A stretch of 64,000 nt of DNA from CBDDBU01 sp965226045 (lineage in GTDB: Bacteria; Pseudomonadota; Alphaproteobacteria; VGEJ01). The stretch covers positions 62,001 to 126,000 of the forward strand of contig CBDDBU010000025.1 in NCBI GenBank assembly GCA_965226045.1. Direction: 5' to 3'. How positions within the stretch are numbered: position 1 is the first letter of the stretch; each line of letters starts with the position of its first letter. The notes beneath the pieces are model-generated. The model was given only the letters and a program-made list of their open reading frames with translations, made no database searches and was not told the DNA's origin. The position numbers and the translations under genes were made by a program. Below are positions 42,549 to 52,209 of the stretch, one piece after another.

Positions 42549-43357
42549 ATCGAGCGCGACGAATCGACGCGCATGAACTCGATGATGTCCATCACGACAT
42601 CGTTAGCGGCGAACAGCACGGCGACATCGTCGAGGCGTTCTTGCAAGGTGCCCTCCTGCGCGAACAAGAGGCGATAGGCGGCGCGCAGGTCGTGGATCGC
42701 TTCGCGTCCAAAACCGCGGCGTTTGAGGCCGACGATGTTAAGGCCGACCAGGGCCGCTCGATTGCCGGTGACCGAGCCGAACGGGATCACGTCCTGCTCA
42801 ACTCCGGTCATGCCCCCGACCATGGCGTGCTTGCCAATACGCACGAACTGGTGGACGGCGGAGAGGCCACCGACGATCGCGAAGTCGTCGACGGCGACAT
42901 GGCCGCCAAGGGTCGCGCTGTTGACCAGAATCACCTGCTCGCCGATGCGAGAGTCATGGGCCACATGGGCGCCGGCCATGAACAAGCAGTCATCGCCAGT
43001 GCTGGTCACCATGCCACCGCCCTCGGTGCCAGGGTTCATGGTGACATGCTCGCGAATCACGTTGCGCGCGCCGATCACCAACTCGGAGGACTCGCCCCGA
43101 TACTTAAGATCCTGGGGCCGATGGCCGATCGAGGCGAACGGAAAAATACGAGCCCCGGCCCCGATGCTGGTGCGCCCCGTCACGACGACATGGGATTCGA
43201 GAACTGTTCCCGCCCCGATAACGACGTTCGGACCGACGCAGCAATACGGACCGATGCGAACGCCGGCGCCAATCTCGGCCCCCGCGTCGACGATAGCGCT
43301 CGGATGAATTGACGCCTTGCCAGCTTCGACGCCGCTCTCGACGATGACTTGCCTCAT
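42524..43357 (-). CDS. lpxA: UDP-N-acetylglucosamine acyltransferase
   Basis: A 277-residue left-handed beta-helix acyltransferase, first step of lipid A synthesis. Hexapeptide repeats run from about residue 17 to 185 (for example SAIVDAGAEIGAGVRIGPY). The catalytic histidine is H134 in HVAHD (131-135). The C-terminal helical domain ends MRVDSSRSICQPKAG, typical of LpxA. The gene starts 3 bp after fabZ and overlaps lpxI. Confidence 0.96.
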   Translation of the reverse strand: MRQVIVESGVEAGKASIHPSAIVDAGAEIGAGVRIGPYCCVGPNVVIGAGTVLESHVVVTGRTSIGAGARIFPFASIGHRPQDLKYRGESSELVIGARNVIREHVTMNPGTEGGGMVTSTGDDCLFMAGAHVAHDSRIGEQVILVNSATLGGHVAVDDFAIVGGLSAVHQFVRIGKHAMVGGMTGVEQDVIPFGSVTGNRAALVGLNIVGLKRRGFGREAIHDLRAAYRLLFAQEGTLQERLDDVAVLFAANDVVMDIIEFMRVDSSRSICQPKAGP

Positions 43358-43360
43358 GAT

Positions 43361-43834
43361 CTACTCGTCCAGGATCATCGCGGCGAACGTCGCTTCCGCG
43401 ACAACCTCGTCATCAACCCGCGCGACACTCGCGAACTTCCAGACCGGGCCACGGCGGCGGAGCTTGGTCACCTCGACCAGCATCGCGTCGCCGGGCACCA
43501 CCGGCCGGCGGAAACGCGCGTTATCGATGCTCATGAAGTAGACCAGTTTGCCCTCAGCGTCGGCGCCAAGGGTATGAACCACCAGAACCGCCGCAGTCTG
43601 GGCCATGGACTCGATGATCATGACGCCGGGCATGATCGGCCGCTCGGGAAAATGACCCTGGAAGTACGCTTCGTTCACGGTGACATTCTTGACGCCAGTG
43701 GCGGTCGAATCAGCCGCCATTTGCACGATCCGATCGATCATCAACATCGGATGCCGATGCGGAATCATCTCCATGATCCGCACGATATCCAAATTCTCCA
43801 CGTCGCCCGCGGGCTTGGCGTCACTCGTGGTCAC
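43361..43834 (-). CDS. fabZ: 3-hydroxyacyl-[acyl-carrier-protein] dehydratase FabZ
   Basis: A 157-residue hot-dog-fold dehydratase of fatty-acid synthesis. Catalytic H61 and E75 lie in QGHFPERPIMPGVMIIESMAQ, split over that range. The N-terminal MEMIPHRHPMLMIDRI is characteristic. It overlaps the end of lpxD by 14 bp and links acyl supply to lipid A synthesis in the same operon. Confidence 0.96.
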   Translation of the reverse strand: MTTSDAKPAGDVENLDIVRIMEMIPHRHPMLMIDRIVQMAADSTATGVKNVTVNEAYFQGHFPERPIMPGVMIIESMAQTAAVLVVHTLGADAEGKLVYFMSIDNARFRRPVVPGDAMLVEVTKLRRRGPVWKFASVARVDDEVVAEATFAAMILDE

Positions 43835-44855
43835 GTGCCCTCCTCCGCGCCAACCGGCTCAAGGAGACGGTCTGACGGTGCCATTGGCCGATCGGGACGG
43901 CCGGCCTACCACCCCATTTCTCCCCGGGTGGAACGTCGCGTATCACGCCGCTCTGACCGGCGATCTGAGCGCCGGCACCGACCGAGAGGTGGCCGATGAT
44001 GCCAGTCTGACCGCCGATCATCACGTGATCGCCGATCGTCGAACTGCCAGCAACCCCGGCCTGGGCCACGATCACCACGCCGCGACCAAGTTCCACGTTG
44101 TGCGCGATCTGAACCAGATTATCGATCCAGCAATCCGGCCCGACGACCGTGTCGCCCCCACTGCCGCGATCGATCGTCGAATTGGCGCCGATCTGCGCGT
44201 CGTCGCCGATGACCGCCCGCCCAAGTTGCGGAACCGCGACATGACCGGCCGCATCTGGCGCGAAACCAAACCCTTCCTGACCGATACAGACACCGCGATA
44301 TATGTAGACGCGGTCACCGACGACACAGTGGCTAAGCACCGCGCACGGCCCAATGGTAACATCGTCCCCGATCTGGACGGCATGTCCGATCACCGCGTTC
44401 GCGCCGATCACGCAGCGGCGTCCAATCTCCGCTCCGTCCTCGATCACCGCCGATGCGTCGATCCGACAGCCTTCACCCACGCGCGCCGTTTCGGCGATGA
44501 CAGCGCTGGGCGCGATGCCGGGTTCGGGTCGGGCCGTGGGATAGAACGATCGGGCGATCCGCGCGTACGACATGTAGGGCCGGCCGCTCAACAACAAGGC
44601 CATGCCGGGCGGGGCACGATCGGCGTGGCGCGGCGAGACGACGCACGCGCCGGCGCCGCTAGCCTCGAACGCCGCCAGATAACGGGGGTTGTCGAGAAAG
44701 CTTAGATCGTGGTAGCCCGCCGCGTCCAGGGGCGCTACGTCCTCGATAACCGCGTCAGGATCGGCGCTGGCGTGCAGCTCCGCCGCCGCCGCCGCCGCCA
44801 GAACGGCGAGCGTAAACGGCCCCGCTCTGGTATGGAAGCGGCTGTCGGGCATCAC
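43821..44855 (-). CDS. lpxD: UDP-3-O-(3-hydroxyacyl)glucosamine N-acyltransferase
   Basis: A 344-residue acyltransferase adding the N-linked hydroxyacyl chain in lipid A synthesis. The N-terminal domain (1-100) precedes a left-handed beta helix with many hexapeptides (such as IGADAV-type and VRIGE-type turns). The catalytic histidine lies in IAHNVELGRG. The C terminus is short and helical. Overlaps skp by 4 bp and fabZ by 14 bp. Confidence 0.95.
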   Translation of the reverse strand: MMPDSRFHTRAGPFTLAVLAAAAAAELHASADPDAVIEDVAPLDAAGYHDLSFLDNPRYLAAFEASGAGACVVSPRHADRAPPGMALLLSGRPYMSYARIARSFYPTARPEPGIAPSAVIAETARVGEGCRIDASAVIEDGAEIGRRCVIGANAVIGHAVQIGDDVTIGPCAVLSHCVVGDRVYIYRGVCIGQEGFGFAPDAAGHVAVPQLGRAVIGDDAQIGANSTIDRGSGGDTVVGPDCWIDNLVQIAHNVELGRGVVIVAQAGVAGSSTIGDHVMIGGQTGIIGHLSVGAGAQIAGQSGVIRDVPPGEKWGGRPAVPIGQWHRQTVSLSRLARRRARDHE

Positions 44856-45406
44856 TGATCCGTCGGTACCGCGACCGTTACCGTCGATAACCGTTTGTTG
44901 AGCTCCTCCATCACCACTTGAGTGATATCGAGAGATTTGGCCACGAACAGCGTCTGGGAGCTGTCGAAAACGATATTGAACTTCCGGTCCTCGGCCACTT
45001 CCGTCACGATCACCAGGACCGTCCTGAGTATCTCGTTGCGCGCCGTGCCGAGCGCGCGATCAAAGCGTCGATTGCGCTCCAAGACTTTCTGCTGAACGGC
45101 CTGGGTCTTTTCCTCGAAGGCGCGGCGCTTGTCGTTGAAGACCTCCGGCGCCAATATCGTGCGCTGGCGCTCCAGCTCCTGAGCTTCGGCGCGGAGCGCC
45201 TCCTCGCGCGCCGATATCTCGGTCTGGTAGGTGTCGCGATAGGCGTTGACCTGACCGATCACGTCCAGCGCCGCATCCGATTTCTGCTCCAGCAACCGGT
45301 AGTCAATGATCGCGATAACGGCCGGCGGCAGCGGCTCGGCGTGCGCCGTGGCCATGCTCGCGGCCAAAACGACCGCGAGGGCGACCGACGTCAGAGAACC
45401 CTTCAT
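44852..45406 (-). CDS. skp: OmpH/Skp-family periplasmic chaperone
   Basis: A 184-residue exported protein. Signal peptide ends ATAHAEPLP. The mature part is a long charged coiled coil (about 50-150; EEALRAEAQELERQRTIL and FEEKTQAVQQKVLERNRRF, read in pieces), as in the tentacles of Skp, which hold unfolded outer-membrane proteins. It starts directly beside the bamA stop and overlaps lpxD by 4 bp, consistent with its role between BamA and lipid A genes. Confidence 0.88.
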   Translation of the reverse strand: MKGSLTSVALAVVLAASMATAHAEPLPPAVIAIIDYRLLEQKSDAALDVIGQVNAYRDTYQTEISAREEALRAEAQELERQRTILAPEVFNDKRRAFEEKTQAVQQKVLERNRRFDRALGTARNEILRTVLVIVTEVAEDRKFNIVFDSSQTLFVAKSLDITQVVMEELNKRLSTVTVAVPTDQ

Positions 45407-47722
45407 CTAGAACCTCGTGCCGAAGCTGAAACGAAAAATTTGAGCCTCGTCCACCTCCTCTTGAGCAAGGGGATAGGCGAAGTCGACCAGGACCGGCCCG
45501 AACGGCGAACGCCAAGTAAACCCGACCCCCGCCGTGGCGCGCGCGCTGCCCACATCGAAAATGCCCGCGCCCTGGTCGTCGACGGACGCCAAGGACCCGA
45601 CCTCGCTGAAGACCCGGCCAAGAATACCGTAATCCTCAGGCAGCCCAAGCGGGAACCGTAGCTCCGCGACACCGACATAGAAGAGGTTGCCACCCAACGC
45701 GTCCCCGGTCGCCTTGTCGCGCGGCCCGACGCCGGCCACCTTGAAGCCACGGAAATTATTGCCACCGAGGAAGAAACGGTCGTCGATCCGCACGTCCTGA
45801 TTCAGCCCGAAGATATAACCCTGCTCCACACCCAGCAAGCCGACAACGCTATCGGTGATCGGGAAATAATGGCCGTACTCGACCGTGGTTCGAAGATAGC
45901 GGACATTGCCTCCCAGTCCCGCGAGTTCCTGTGCCCCGGTCAGGACCCATCCGCGAGTCGGATCGAACCGATCGTCGCGCACATCGTATACGAGGGTGTA
46001 GCCGACCGAGGAGGTCGTGGCGCTCCCTTGCTGCTCGCGAACGAAGCGAGACGCATTGTTGCCGACATTCTCGATTTCGGTGACGTCGAAGCTGTAAGTC
46101 AACGTTTGGCGAAAATGCTCGGCGATCGGATACCCCATCCGCAGCTTGAAGCCGAGTGTGCTGAGATCGAACGAGCTTTCGTCTTGCAGCTCGCGACGAC
46201 GGCGAAACACGTCGAACCCTGCGGCGACGTCGCGATCGAGAAAATACGGTTCGGTGAACGATATATCGATGAACTGACGGCTCTTGGAGACGCTGATCGA
46301 TGCCTCCAGCTCCTGGCCTTTGCCAAGGAGATTCTTTTCGCTGATACGGACATCGCCGATGATCGCATCCCTGGTCGAAAAACCCGCGCCCAGTTCGAGC
46401 GCGCCAGTCGATTGCTCCTCCACTTCGACCTTGACCACGGTCTTGTCGTCGGTGCTCCCCTCTTCCGTCGTCAGTTTCACCGAGTCAAAGAAGCCGAGGG
46501 CACGGATGCGCTGCTGCGACCGCCGCAGCTTGGCGCTGTTGAACGCGTCGCCCTCGACCAGACGAAATTCGCGGCGGATGACCTTGTCCAGGGTGCGCAC
46601 GTTGCCGGCGACATCAATGCGCTCGATGTAGACGCGCGGCCCCTCGTCGACTTCGTAGGTGAGCCCTATGACTCGCGCCTCACGATCGCGATCGAGGCGG
46701 GGCCGAACGTCGACGAAGGCATAGCCGAGCCGGCCGACCGCGAAGGTGATGTTCTGGATCGAGTTCTCGATCGCCTCGGCGTTGTACGTTTCGCCCTCGA
46801 GCGACTCGAGCTGATCGCGCAGCACAGCCGGATCGAGATCGCGCAGCGATGTCTGGAGGTCGATGGGCCCGAACGTATAGCGCTCACCCTCCTCGACCGA
46901 AAAGGTGACGAAGAAGTCCTCGCGATCGGCCGTGACCTCGGCGACCGCCGAGTTGATGCGAAAATCGGCATAGCCGTTCTTGCGATAGAAGCGGTACAGC
47001 AAGTCGCGGTCGAGGGTCAGCCGATCGGGGTCGTAGGTGTCGTCGCTGGTCAGGAAGCGGTACCAGCGCGTCTCCTTGGTCGCGATCGCCGACCGCAGCT
47101 TCGAGTCGCTAAAGCGGCGATTGCCGATGAACGCGATGCGGCGAATCGCTGTGGGCGGCCCTTCGTTGACTTCGAAGATAAGATTGACACGATTCTGGGG
47201 CAGCTGGACGACCTTGGGCTCGACGGTGGCCGCGAACCGACCGCTGAGGCGGTACAGCTGAGTGACGCGCTGCACGTCGCCATGGATGCGGGTCTGCGTG
47301 TAGACCTGACGCGGTCGCAGCTGCACCTCGGCCTCGAGGGTCTCGTCATCGATCTTGTTGTTCCCCTCGAAAACGAGCTGGTTGATGATCGGGTTCTCGA
47401 TGACGTTGACGATGAGGCGCGCGCCTTGGCGGCTGATAGCCACATCCGCGAATAGGCCGGTCGCGAACAGGGCCTTTAGCGAGCGGTCGACTTTGGCCGT
47501 ATCCATCTCATCGCCGATACGTATCAGCATGTAGGAACGAACGGTGTCGGCTTCGATCCGCAAGTTGCCGACGACATCGATGCCAGCAACAAGCGGGCGC
47601 TCCTGAGCCTGGGCCTCAACGTTCAGCGCCCCTAGCAGCAGCACAAGGCCGGCCGCCAGCGTGCGGCGACGCCCTTGACACGGCCAGCGCGGGCGCCAAA
47701 CCCTCCTCAGAGCAGACAACAC
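45407..47722 (-). CDS. bamA: Outer-membrane protein assembly factor BamA
   Basis: A protein of about 771 residues with five POTRA domains (first beginning VAGIDVVGNLRIEADTV) and a C-terminal 16-strand barrel ending in F (FSFGTRF). The barrel includes the conserved VRGF-like loop as NNFRGFKVAGVGPRD. It inserts beta-barrel proteins into the outer membrane. I choose the GTG at 47722 because it gives a normal signal peptide (LAAGLVLLLGALNVEAQAQ) and lies after rseP with GGGGGA upstream; an open extension to 47791 would overlap rseP by 47 bp. Confidence 0.92.
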   Translation of the reverse strand: MLSALRRVWRPRWPCQGRRRTLAAGLVLLLGALNVEAQAQERPLVAGIDVVGNLRIEADTVRSYMLIRIGDEMDTAKVDRSLKALFATGLFADVAISRQGARLIVNVIENPIINQLVFEGNNKIDDETLEAEVQLRPRQVYTQTRIHGDVQRVTQLYRLSGRFAATVEPKVVQLPQNRVNLIFEVNEGPPTAIRRIAFIGNRRFSDSKLRSAIATKETRWYRFLTSDDTYDPDRLTLDRDLLYRFYRKNGYADFRINSAVAEVTADREDFFVTFSVEEGERYTFGPIDLQTSLRDLDPAVLRDQLESLEGETYNAEAIENSIQNITFAVGRLGYAFVDVRPRLDRDREARVIGLTYEVDEGPRVYIERIDVAGNVRTLDKVIRREFRLVEGDAFNSAKLRRSQQRIRALGFFDSVKLTTEEGSTDDKTVVKVEVEEQSTGALELGAGFSTRDAIIGDVRISEKNLLGKGQELEASISVSKSRQFIDISFTEPYFLDRDVAAGFDVFRRRRELQDESSFDLSTLGFKLRMGYPIAEHFRQTLTYSFDVTEIENVGNNASRFVREQQGSATTSSVGYTLVYDVRDDRFDPTRGWVLTGAQELAGLGGNVRYLRTTVEYGHYFPITDSVVGLLGVEQGYIFGLNQDVRIDDRFFLGGNNFRGFKVAGVGPRDKATGDALGGNLFYVGVAELRFPLGLPEDYGILGRVFSEVGSLASVDDQGAGIFDVGSARATAGVGFTWRSPFGPVLVDFAYPLAQEEVDEAQIFRFSFGTRF

Positions 47723-47744
47723 CCTTGGGTCCCCCGCCCGTGGT

Positions 47745-48878
47745 TTAGGACAAGAGCCGGGCGATGTAGTCGAACACCTTGAGGTTCTCAAGGTCGTTCC
47801 AGGTTACGAACACCACTAGGCATAGCACCAGCGCCAGGCCAAGGCGAAACCCGTAGTCCATGATGCGATCACCGACCGGCCGGCCGCGCAGCGCCTCAAT
47901 CGCGTAGAACAACAGATGTCCGCCATCGAGCATCGGGATCGGGAACAGGTTGATGAGCCCCAGGTTGATCGAAAGCACGGCCGCGAACGAGATCAACGCG
48001 ACCATGCCCAGTTGCCACATCTGGCCCGACATCTGCGCTATTCGGACCGGTCCGCCGAGTTCCTCGGTCGAGCGTCGACCCATGATCATCTGACCGACGT
48101 AGTCGAGCGTGGCGGCGCTGATCGACACGGTCTCGCCGGTCGCGCGCCAGAGCGCCGTGAACGGGTCGTAGCGGATGTATTCCAAACCCTCGCCGGTGAT
48201 GCCAAGACGGCCGATGCGATAGGCATTGCCGAATCGATCCGTTGCCTCGACCAGGCGCGGCGTAGCCATCAGCGTGAGCGTCTCGCCGCCACGCTCAACG
48301 ACCGTTCTGATGGGGCGCTCGGGGCTCATGCTGACGATGCGCTGCATCTCCTGGAAACGCTCGATCACTGTCCCATCCATGCTGACCACCCGGTCATTGG
48401 CGACGAAACCGGCCGCCGCCGCCGCGCTGTTCTCGAGCACGCTCCCCACCACGGGCGGCGTGAACGCTTGGCCAACGAACACGAACAGGCCGGCGAAGAG
48501 CACGATGGCCAAAAGAAAGTTCGCGGCTGGGCCGGCGACGATCACGGCGGCGCGTTGGCTCAACCGCTTGTGGTGAAAGGAAACGGCGCGCTCTTGCGGG
48601 GTGAGGTCTTCCAAGCCCTCGGCCGGCGCGCTCGCGGCGTTGGCGTCGCCGAAGAAACGGACGTAGCCGCCGAGCGGTATCCAGCTGATGCGCCAGCGGG
48701 TCCCTGAACTACCGGTCCAGCCGTAGGCCTCGCCTCCGAACCCGACCGAGAACACCTCCACACGCACGTCATTGTACCGCGCCACCAAGTAGTGACCCAT
48801 CTCATGGACGAAGACCAGCACCGTCAGGACAAGAAGAAATGGAACGGCGTAGTTCCACACAAAATCAACAATCGCCAT
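47745..48878 (-). CDS. rseP: Site-2 protease RseP
   Basis: A 377-residue membrane metalloprotease that cleaves anti-sigma factors and signal-peptide remnants within the membrane. Zinc motif HEMGH at residues 25-29, second metal motif MLDGGHLLFY near the C terminus, and one PDZ-like domain in the middle (NSAAAAAGFVANDRVVSMDG, about 145-215). About four membrane segments. Single PDZ instead of the two in E. coli RseP, as in many alphaproteobacteria. Confidence 0.94.
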   Translation of the reverse strand: MAIVDFVWNYAVPFLLVLTVLVFVHEMGHYLVARYNDVRVEVFSVGFGGEAYGWTGSSGTRWRISWIPLGGYVRFFGDANAASAPAEGLEDLTPQERAVSFHHKRLSQRAAVIVAGPAANFLLAIVLFAGLFVFVGQAFTPPVVGSVLENSAAAAAGFVANDRVVSMDGTVIERFQEMQRIVSMSPERPIRTVVERGGETLTLMATPRLVEATDRFGNAYRIGRLGITGEGLEYIRYDPFTALWRATGETVSISAATLDYVGQMIMGRRSTEELGGPVRIAQMSGQMWQLGMVALISFAAVLSINLGLINLFPIPMLDGGHLLFYAIEALRGRPVGDRIMDYGFRLGLALVLCLVVFVTWNDLENLKVFDYIARLLS

Positions 48879-48913
48879 TGGTTGTTACCGTTTAGTGGGC
48901 GCGGCGAACCGCA

Positions 48914-50098
48914 TCAGGATGGACCCAGCAATTCCTGGGCGGCAGCGCGGGCGCGGTGGTCGATGTCGCGAATTTCGCTGAGATCTGAGACATCGGGTTC
49001 ATCCACCGTCGCCAGCGTTTCCTCGACGATCCGCGCGATGTCGAGAAACCCGATGCGACCGGCGAGGAACCCCTGGACAGCGATCTCGTTGGCGGCGTTG
49101 AGGATGGTAGGAGCCGCTCCGCCGGTTTTCAGGGCCTGGCCGGCCAGACGAAGGGCGGGAAACCGTTCGAGATCGGGGGGCTCGAAGGTGAGCTGGCCGA
49201 GCTTGGCAAGATCGAGCCGGGCCGCCGGCGTCGAGATCCGCTCCGGCCAGCCCAACGCGTGGGCGATCGGCGTGCGCATGTCCGGGGCGCCGAGATGCGC
49301 CAGTACCGAGCCATCGACATAGGCGACCATGCCGTGGATCACCGACTGCGGATGGATCAGGATTTCGATCCGCTCCGCCGGCAACCCAAACAGGTGGTGC
49401 GCCTCGATCAGCTCCAATCCCTTGTTCATCAACGTCGCGGAATCGACCGAGATTTTCGCCCCCATGTCCCAGTTGGGATGGGCGATCGCCTGCGCTGGCG
49501 TCACATGGGCCATGACGGCGCGGTCCATGGTGCGAAAGGGCCCGCCCGAAGCGGTGAGGATGATGCGCTCGACCGACTCCGGCTGCTCGAAGTCGAAGAC
49601 TTGGAAGATCGCATTGTGCTCCGAATCAACCGGCAGCAACGTCGCGCCGGCGGCGCGGACCTCGTCCATCATGAGCCGGCCGGCGCTGACCAGGCATTCC
49701 TTGTTAGCGAGGGCAACCACGGCGCCGCGCCGGATAGCCGCGATGGTCGGCTCGAGCCCAGCCGCGCCGACGATCGCCGCCATCGTCCAATCGGCCGGCC
49801 GATGCGCAGCCTCGACGAGGGCCTCAGGCCCAGCGGCCACAGCGACACCCGTTCCCGACAGCGCTTCCTTAAGCTGCCGGTACGCGGCGGCATCGCCAAT
49901 CACCGCGACCCGGGGGCGAAACATGATGGCCTGAGCCGCCAACCGCTCGACGTTGCGATGGGCGGTCAGCGCCTCCACCACGAACGCATCGCCGTGATGT
50001 TCGATGATGTCGAGCGTGCTGCACCCAATCGAGCCGGTCGAACCCAGGATGCTCACGCGGCGCGGCACGGCCACGGCATCGTGCGCCGTTACCGCCAC
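48914..50098 (-). CDS. dxr: 1-deoxy-D-xylulose 5-phosphate reductoisomerase
   Basis: A 394-residue enzyme of the MEP isoprenoid pathway. NADPH motif SILGSTGSIGCSTLDII near residue 16, metal and substrate residues in LLPVDSEHNAIFQ and in NWDMGAKISVDSATLMNKGLE (read in pieces), and the ASGGPFR loop. It overlaps cdsA by 10 bp. Upstream 35 bp gap to rseP. Confidence 0.95.
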   Translation of the reverse strand: MAVTAHDAVAVPRRVSILGSTGSIGCSTLDIIEHHGDAFVVEALTAHRNVERLAAQAIMFRPRVAVIGDAAAYRQLKEALSGTGVAVAAGPEALVEAAHRPADWTMAAIVGAAGLEPTIAAIRRGAVVALANKECLVSAGRLMMDEVRAAGATLLPVDSEHNAIFQVFDFEQPESVERIILTASGGPFRTMDRAVMAHVTPAQAIAHPNWDMGAKISVDSATLMNKGLELIEAHHLFGLPAERIEILIHPQSVIHGMVAYVDGSVLAHLGAPDMRTPIAHALGWPERISTPAARLDLAKLGQLTFEPPDLERFPALRLAGQALKTGGAAPTILNAANEIAVQGFLAGRIGFLDIARIVEETLATVDEPDVSDLSEIRDIDHRARAAAQELLGPS

Positions 50099-50907
50099 AG
50101 CGCCCCGCCATCGCCGCGAATCGCCATCAGGCCGGCCGCCGTCGGCGCGGCGAACAGGAGCGAATCAAGCCGGTCGAGCACGCCGCCGTGGCCCGGTATC
50201 AGTGCGCCGCTGTCCTTGACCCCAAACCGGCGTTTGATGGCCGATTCGAACAAATCGCCGAGCTGTCCCGCCACCGACAAGAGCAGGCTGAGGCCGAAGG
50301 CCACCGCAATCGCCGACCGCGACGGCGCGAGCTCGGTCAGAGTCGCCACGCCGAGGCCAACCAATGCCCCTGCCAGCAGGCCGCCGACAGCGCCCGACCA
50401 GGTCTTCGCGGGACTGAGCCGGGGCGCCAGTATGGGGCCACCGACGAGCCGCCCGGTGGCGAAGGCGCCCACATCCGTTGCCCACACCACACCGAATACC
50501 CACAACACGGAAGCCAGTCCGGTTTCAGGCTCCGCACGCAACCAAATAAGCGCGATGCAAGGGACTCCGATGTAGACGCCACCGAGCGCCATCCAGCCGA
50601 AGTCACGATCGACGACGGCGGACGCGAGGACGAGAACCAACGCGACGGCCGCGACGAGCACAAGCGCCCCGCCCGGTTCGCCCAGCACCGTCGCCACGCA
50701 CGTCACAAGCGCCAGCGCGGCATACGGCGCGAACCACCGACCCGCGCGGTCGAGCAGCCCGCCCCACTCGCGCGCAACCAACAATGCCGCCACGAACACG
50801 ATGACGGCAAACGCCCAGACGCCCCCGAATGTGGCCGCGACCGCCAGCGGCGCGAGGACCACCGCCGAGGCGAGTCGCGTGCGCCAGTCGTCGCGACGCT
50901 CAGCCAC
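50089..50907 (-). CDS. cdsA: Phosphatidate cytidylyltransferase
   Basis: A 272-residue polytopic enzyme that makes CDP-diacylglycerol. About seven hydrophobic segments. The family signature is complete near the C terminus: S-A-I-K-R-R-F-G-V-K-D-S-G then A-L-I-P-G-H-G-G-V-L-D-R-L-D. Overlaps uppS by 8 bp and dxr by 10 bp. Confidence 0.94.
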   Translation of the reverse strand: MAERRDDWRTRLASAVVLAPLAVAATFGGVWAFAVIVFVAALLVAREWGGLLDRAGRWFAPYAALALVTCVATVLGEPGGALVLVAAVALVLVLASAVVDRDFGWMALGGVYIGVPCIALIWLRAEPETGLASVLWVFGVVWATDVGAFATGRLVGGPILAPRLSPAKTWSGAVGGLLAGALVGLGVATLTELAPSRSAIAVAFGLSLLLSVAGQLGDLFESAIKRRFGVKDSGALIPGHGGVLDRLDSLLFAAPTAAGLMAIRGDGGALWR

Positions 50908-51646
50908 GCGATGCGCCGTATCGCCGCTCGCGGCTCTGATACTCGGTCACCGCCTCGCGCAGGGTCTCCTTCGAGAAATCCGGCCAGAGCGTGTCGAGAA
51001 AAACCAACTCCGCGTATGCCAGTTGCCACAGCAAGAAGTTGCTCAGCCGCTGTTCGCCGCTGGTTCGGATAAGGAGGTCGGGGTCCGGCAAGTCAGCCGT
51101 TTCGAGTTCCTGGGCAAAGGTCTCCTCGTCGATGTCATCGGCATTGAGCCGACCGGCCGCGACCTCTCCGGCCAGACGCTGGCAGGCGCGAACGATCTCG
51201 TAGTGGCTGCCGTAGTCGAGGGCGACCGAAAAGGTGAGACCCGTGTTCGCCCCGGTCAGCGCCTCGGCCTCTTCGATCAGGGCGACGATGTCAGTCGGCA
51301 GTTGGCCGCGATTGCCGATGAAACGCAGTCGCACGTTGCCGGTATGCAGCTCCGCCAGCTCGCCCCGGATGTAGACCCGCAACAAACCCATGAGGTCATC
51401 GATTTCGGTCGCCGGGCGCTTCCAATTCTCCGATGAGAACGCGTAGATGGTCAGGCAGCGGATGCCCAGTTCCTGACACCCCTGGACGGTGGTGCGAACG
51501 GCCTCTGCACCACGCTGGTGGCCCGCGACCCGCGGCAATCCGCGCGCCTTGGCCCAGCGCCCGTTGCCATCCATGATGATGGCGACGTGGCTCGGCAACG
51601 ATTCCGCAGCATGGGATGGTGCGGTTCTCATGGCCGGTGCGCGCAC
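50900..51646 (-). CDS. uppS: Undecaprenyl diphosphate synthase (cis-prenyltransferase)
   Basis: A 248-residue cis-prenyltransferase that makes the C55 lipid carrier for wall and LPS sugars. Catalytic aspartate in VAIIMDGNGRWAKARGLPR (read in pieces), FSSENWKRP, and the diphosphate/Mg region RTSGEQRLSNFLLWQLAYAE. The start codon shares one base with the frr stop. Normal length. Confidence 0.95.
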   Translation of the reverse strand: MRAPAMRTAPSHAAESLPSHVAIIMDGNGRWAKARGLPRVAGHQRGAEAVRTTVQGCQELGIRCLTIYAFSSENWKRPATEIDDLMGLLRVYIRGELAELHTGNVRLRFIGNRGQLPTDIVALIEEAEALTGANTGLTFSVALDYGSHYEIVRACQRLAGEVAAGRLNADDIDEETFAQELETADLPDPDLLIRTSGEQRLSNFLLWQLAYAELVFLDTLWPDFSKETLREAVTEYQSRERRYGASRG

Positions 51647-52209
51647 TAGACTTGCATGATTTCGGCTTCCTTGGCGGCAAGCGCTTCGTCGATCAGTTTG
51701 ACGACACCGTCCGTTATCTCCTGGATATTGCCGCCCGATTTGTGGTGCTCATCCTTGGATATCTCGCCATCCTTCTCCATTTCGCGCAACGTCTCGATGC
51801 CGTCACGACGCACGTGCCGCACCGCCACCCGTGCCTGCTCGGCGTATTTCCCAGCCACGCGGGTAAGCTCGACGCGGCGCTCCTCGTTCAGTTCCGGGAT
51901 CGGCACGCGGACCAGTTGGCCATCGTTCGACGGGTTGAGGCCGAGACCGGAAGCCTGGATCGCTTTCACGACCGTTCCGACCAAAGACTTATCCCAGACC
52001 TGAACCGTGAGGAGGCGCGCCTCCCCCACGCTGATGGTCGCCACCTGATTGAGTGGGGTCTGGTTGCCGTAGGCCTCGACAGTGATGGGTTCAAGCAGCG
52101 AGACCGAAGCGCGCCCCGTGCGGAGGCCCGCGAACTCCTGCTGGAGCACATCGAGCGACGCGCGCATTCGGCGCGACAGATCGGCTTCGTCAAGCTCGGC
52201 CATGATCAA
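51646..52209 (-). CDS. frr: Ribosome recycling factor
   Basis: A 187-residue protein that splits post-termination ribosomes with EF-G. Marks: EFAGLRTGRASVSLLEPI, VEAYGNQTPLNQVATI, NPSNDGQLVRVPIPELNEERR (read in pieces), and the helical end. Overlaps pyrH by 4 bp. Confidence 0.96.
   Translation of the reverse strand: MIMAELDEADLSRRMRASLDVLQQEFAGLRTGRASVSLLEPITVEAYGNQTPLNQVATISVGEARLLTVQVWDKSLVGTVVKAIQASGLGLNPSNDGQLVRVPIPELNEERRVELTRVAGKYAEQARVAVRHVRRDGIETLREMEKDGEISKDEHHKSGGNIQEITDGVVKLIDEALAAKEAEIMQV

Noticed and set aside
45869..47455. 528-codon open frame on the plus strand
   Set aside because: Antisense to bamA, whose POTRA and barrel motifs are clear. Long antisense frames are common at this GC content.
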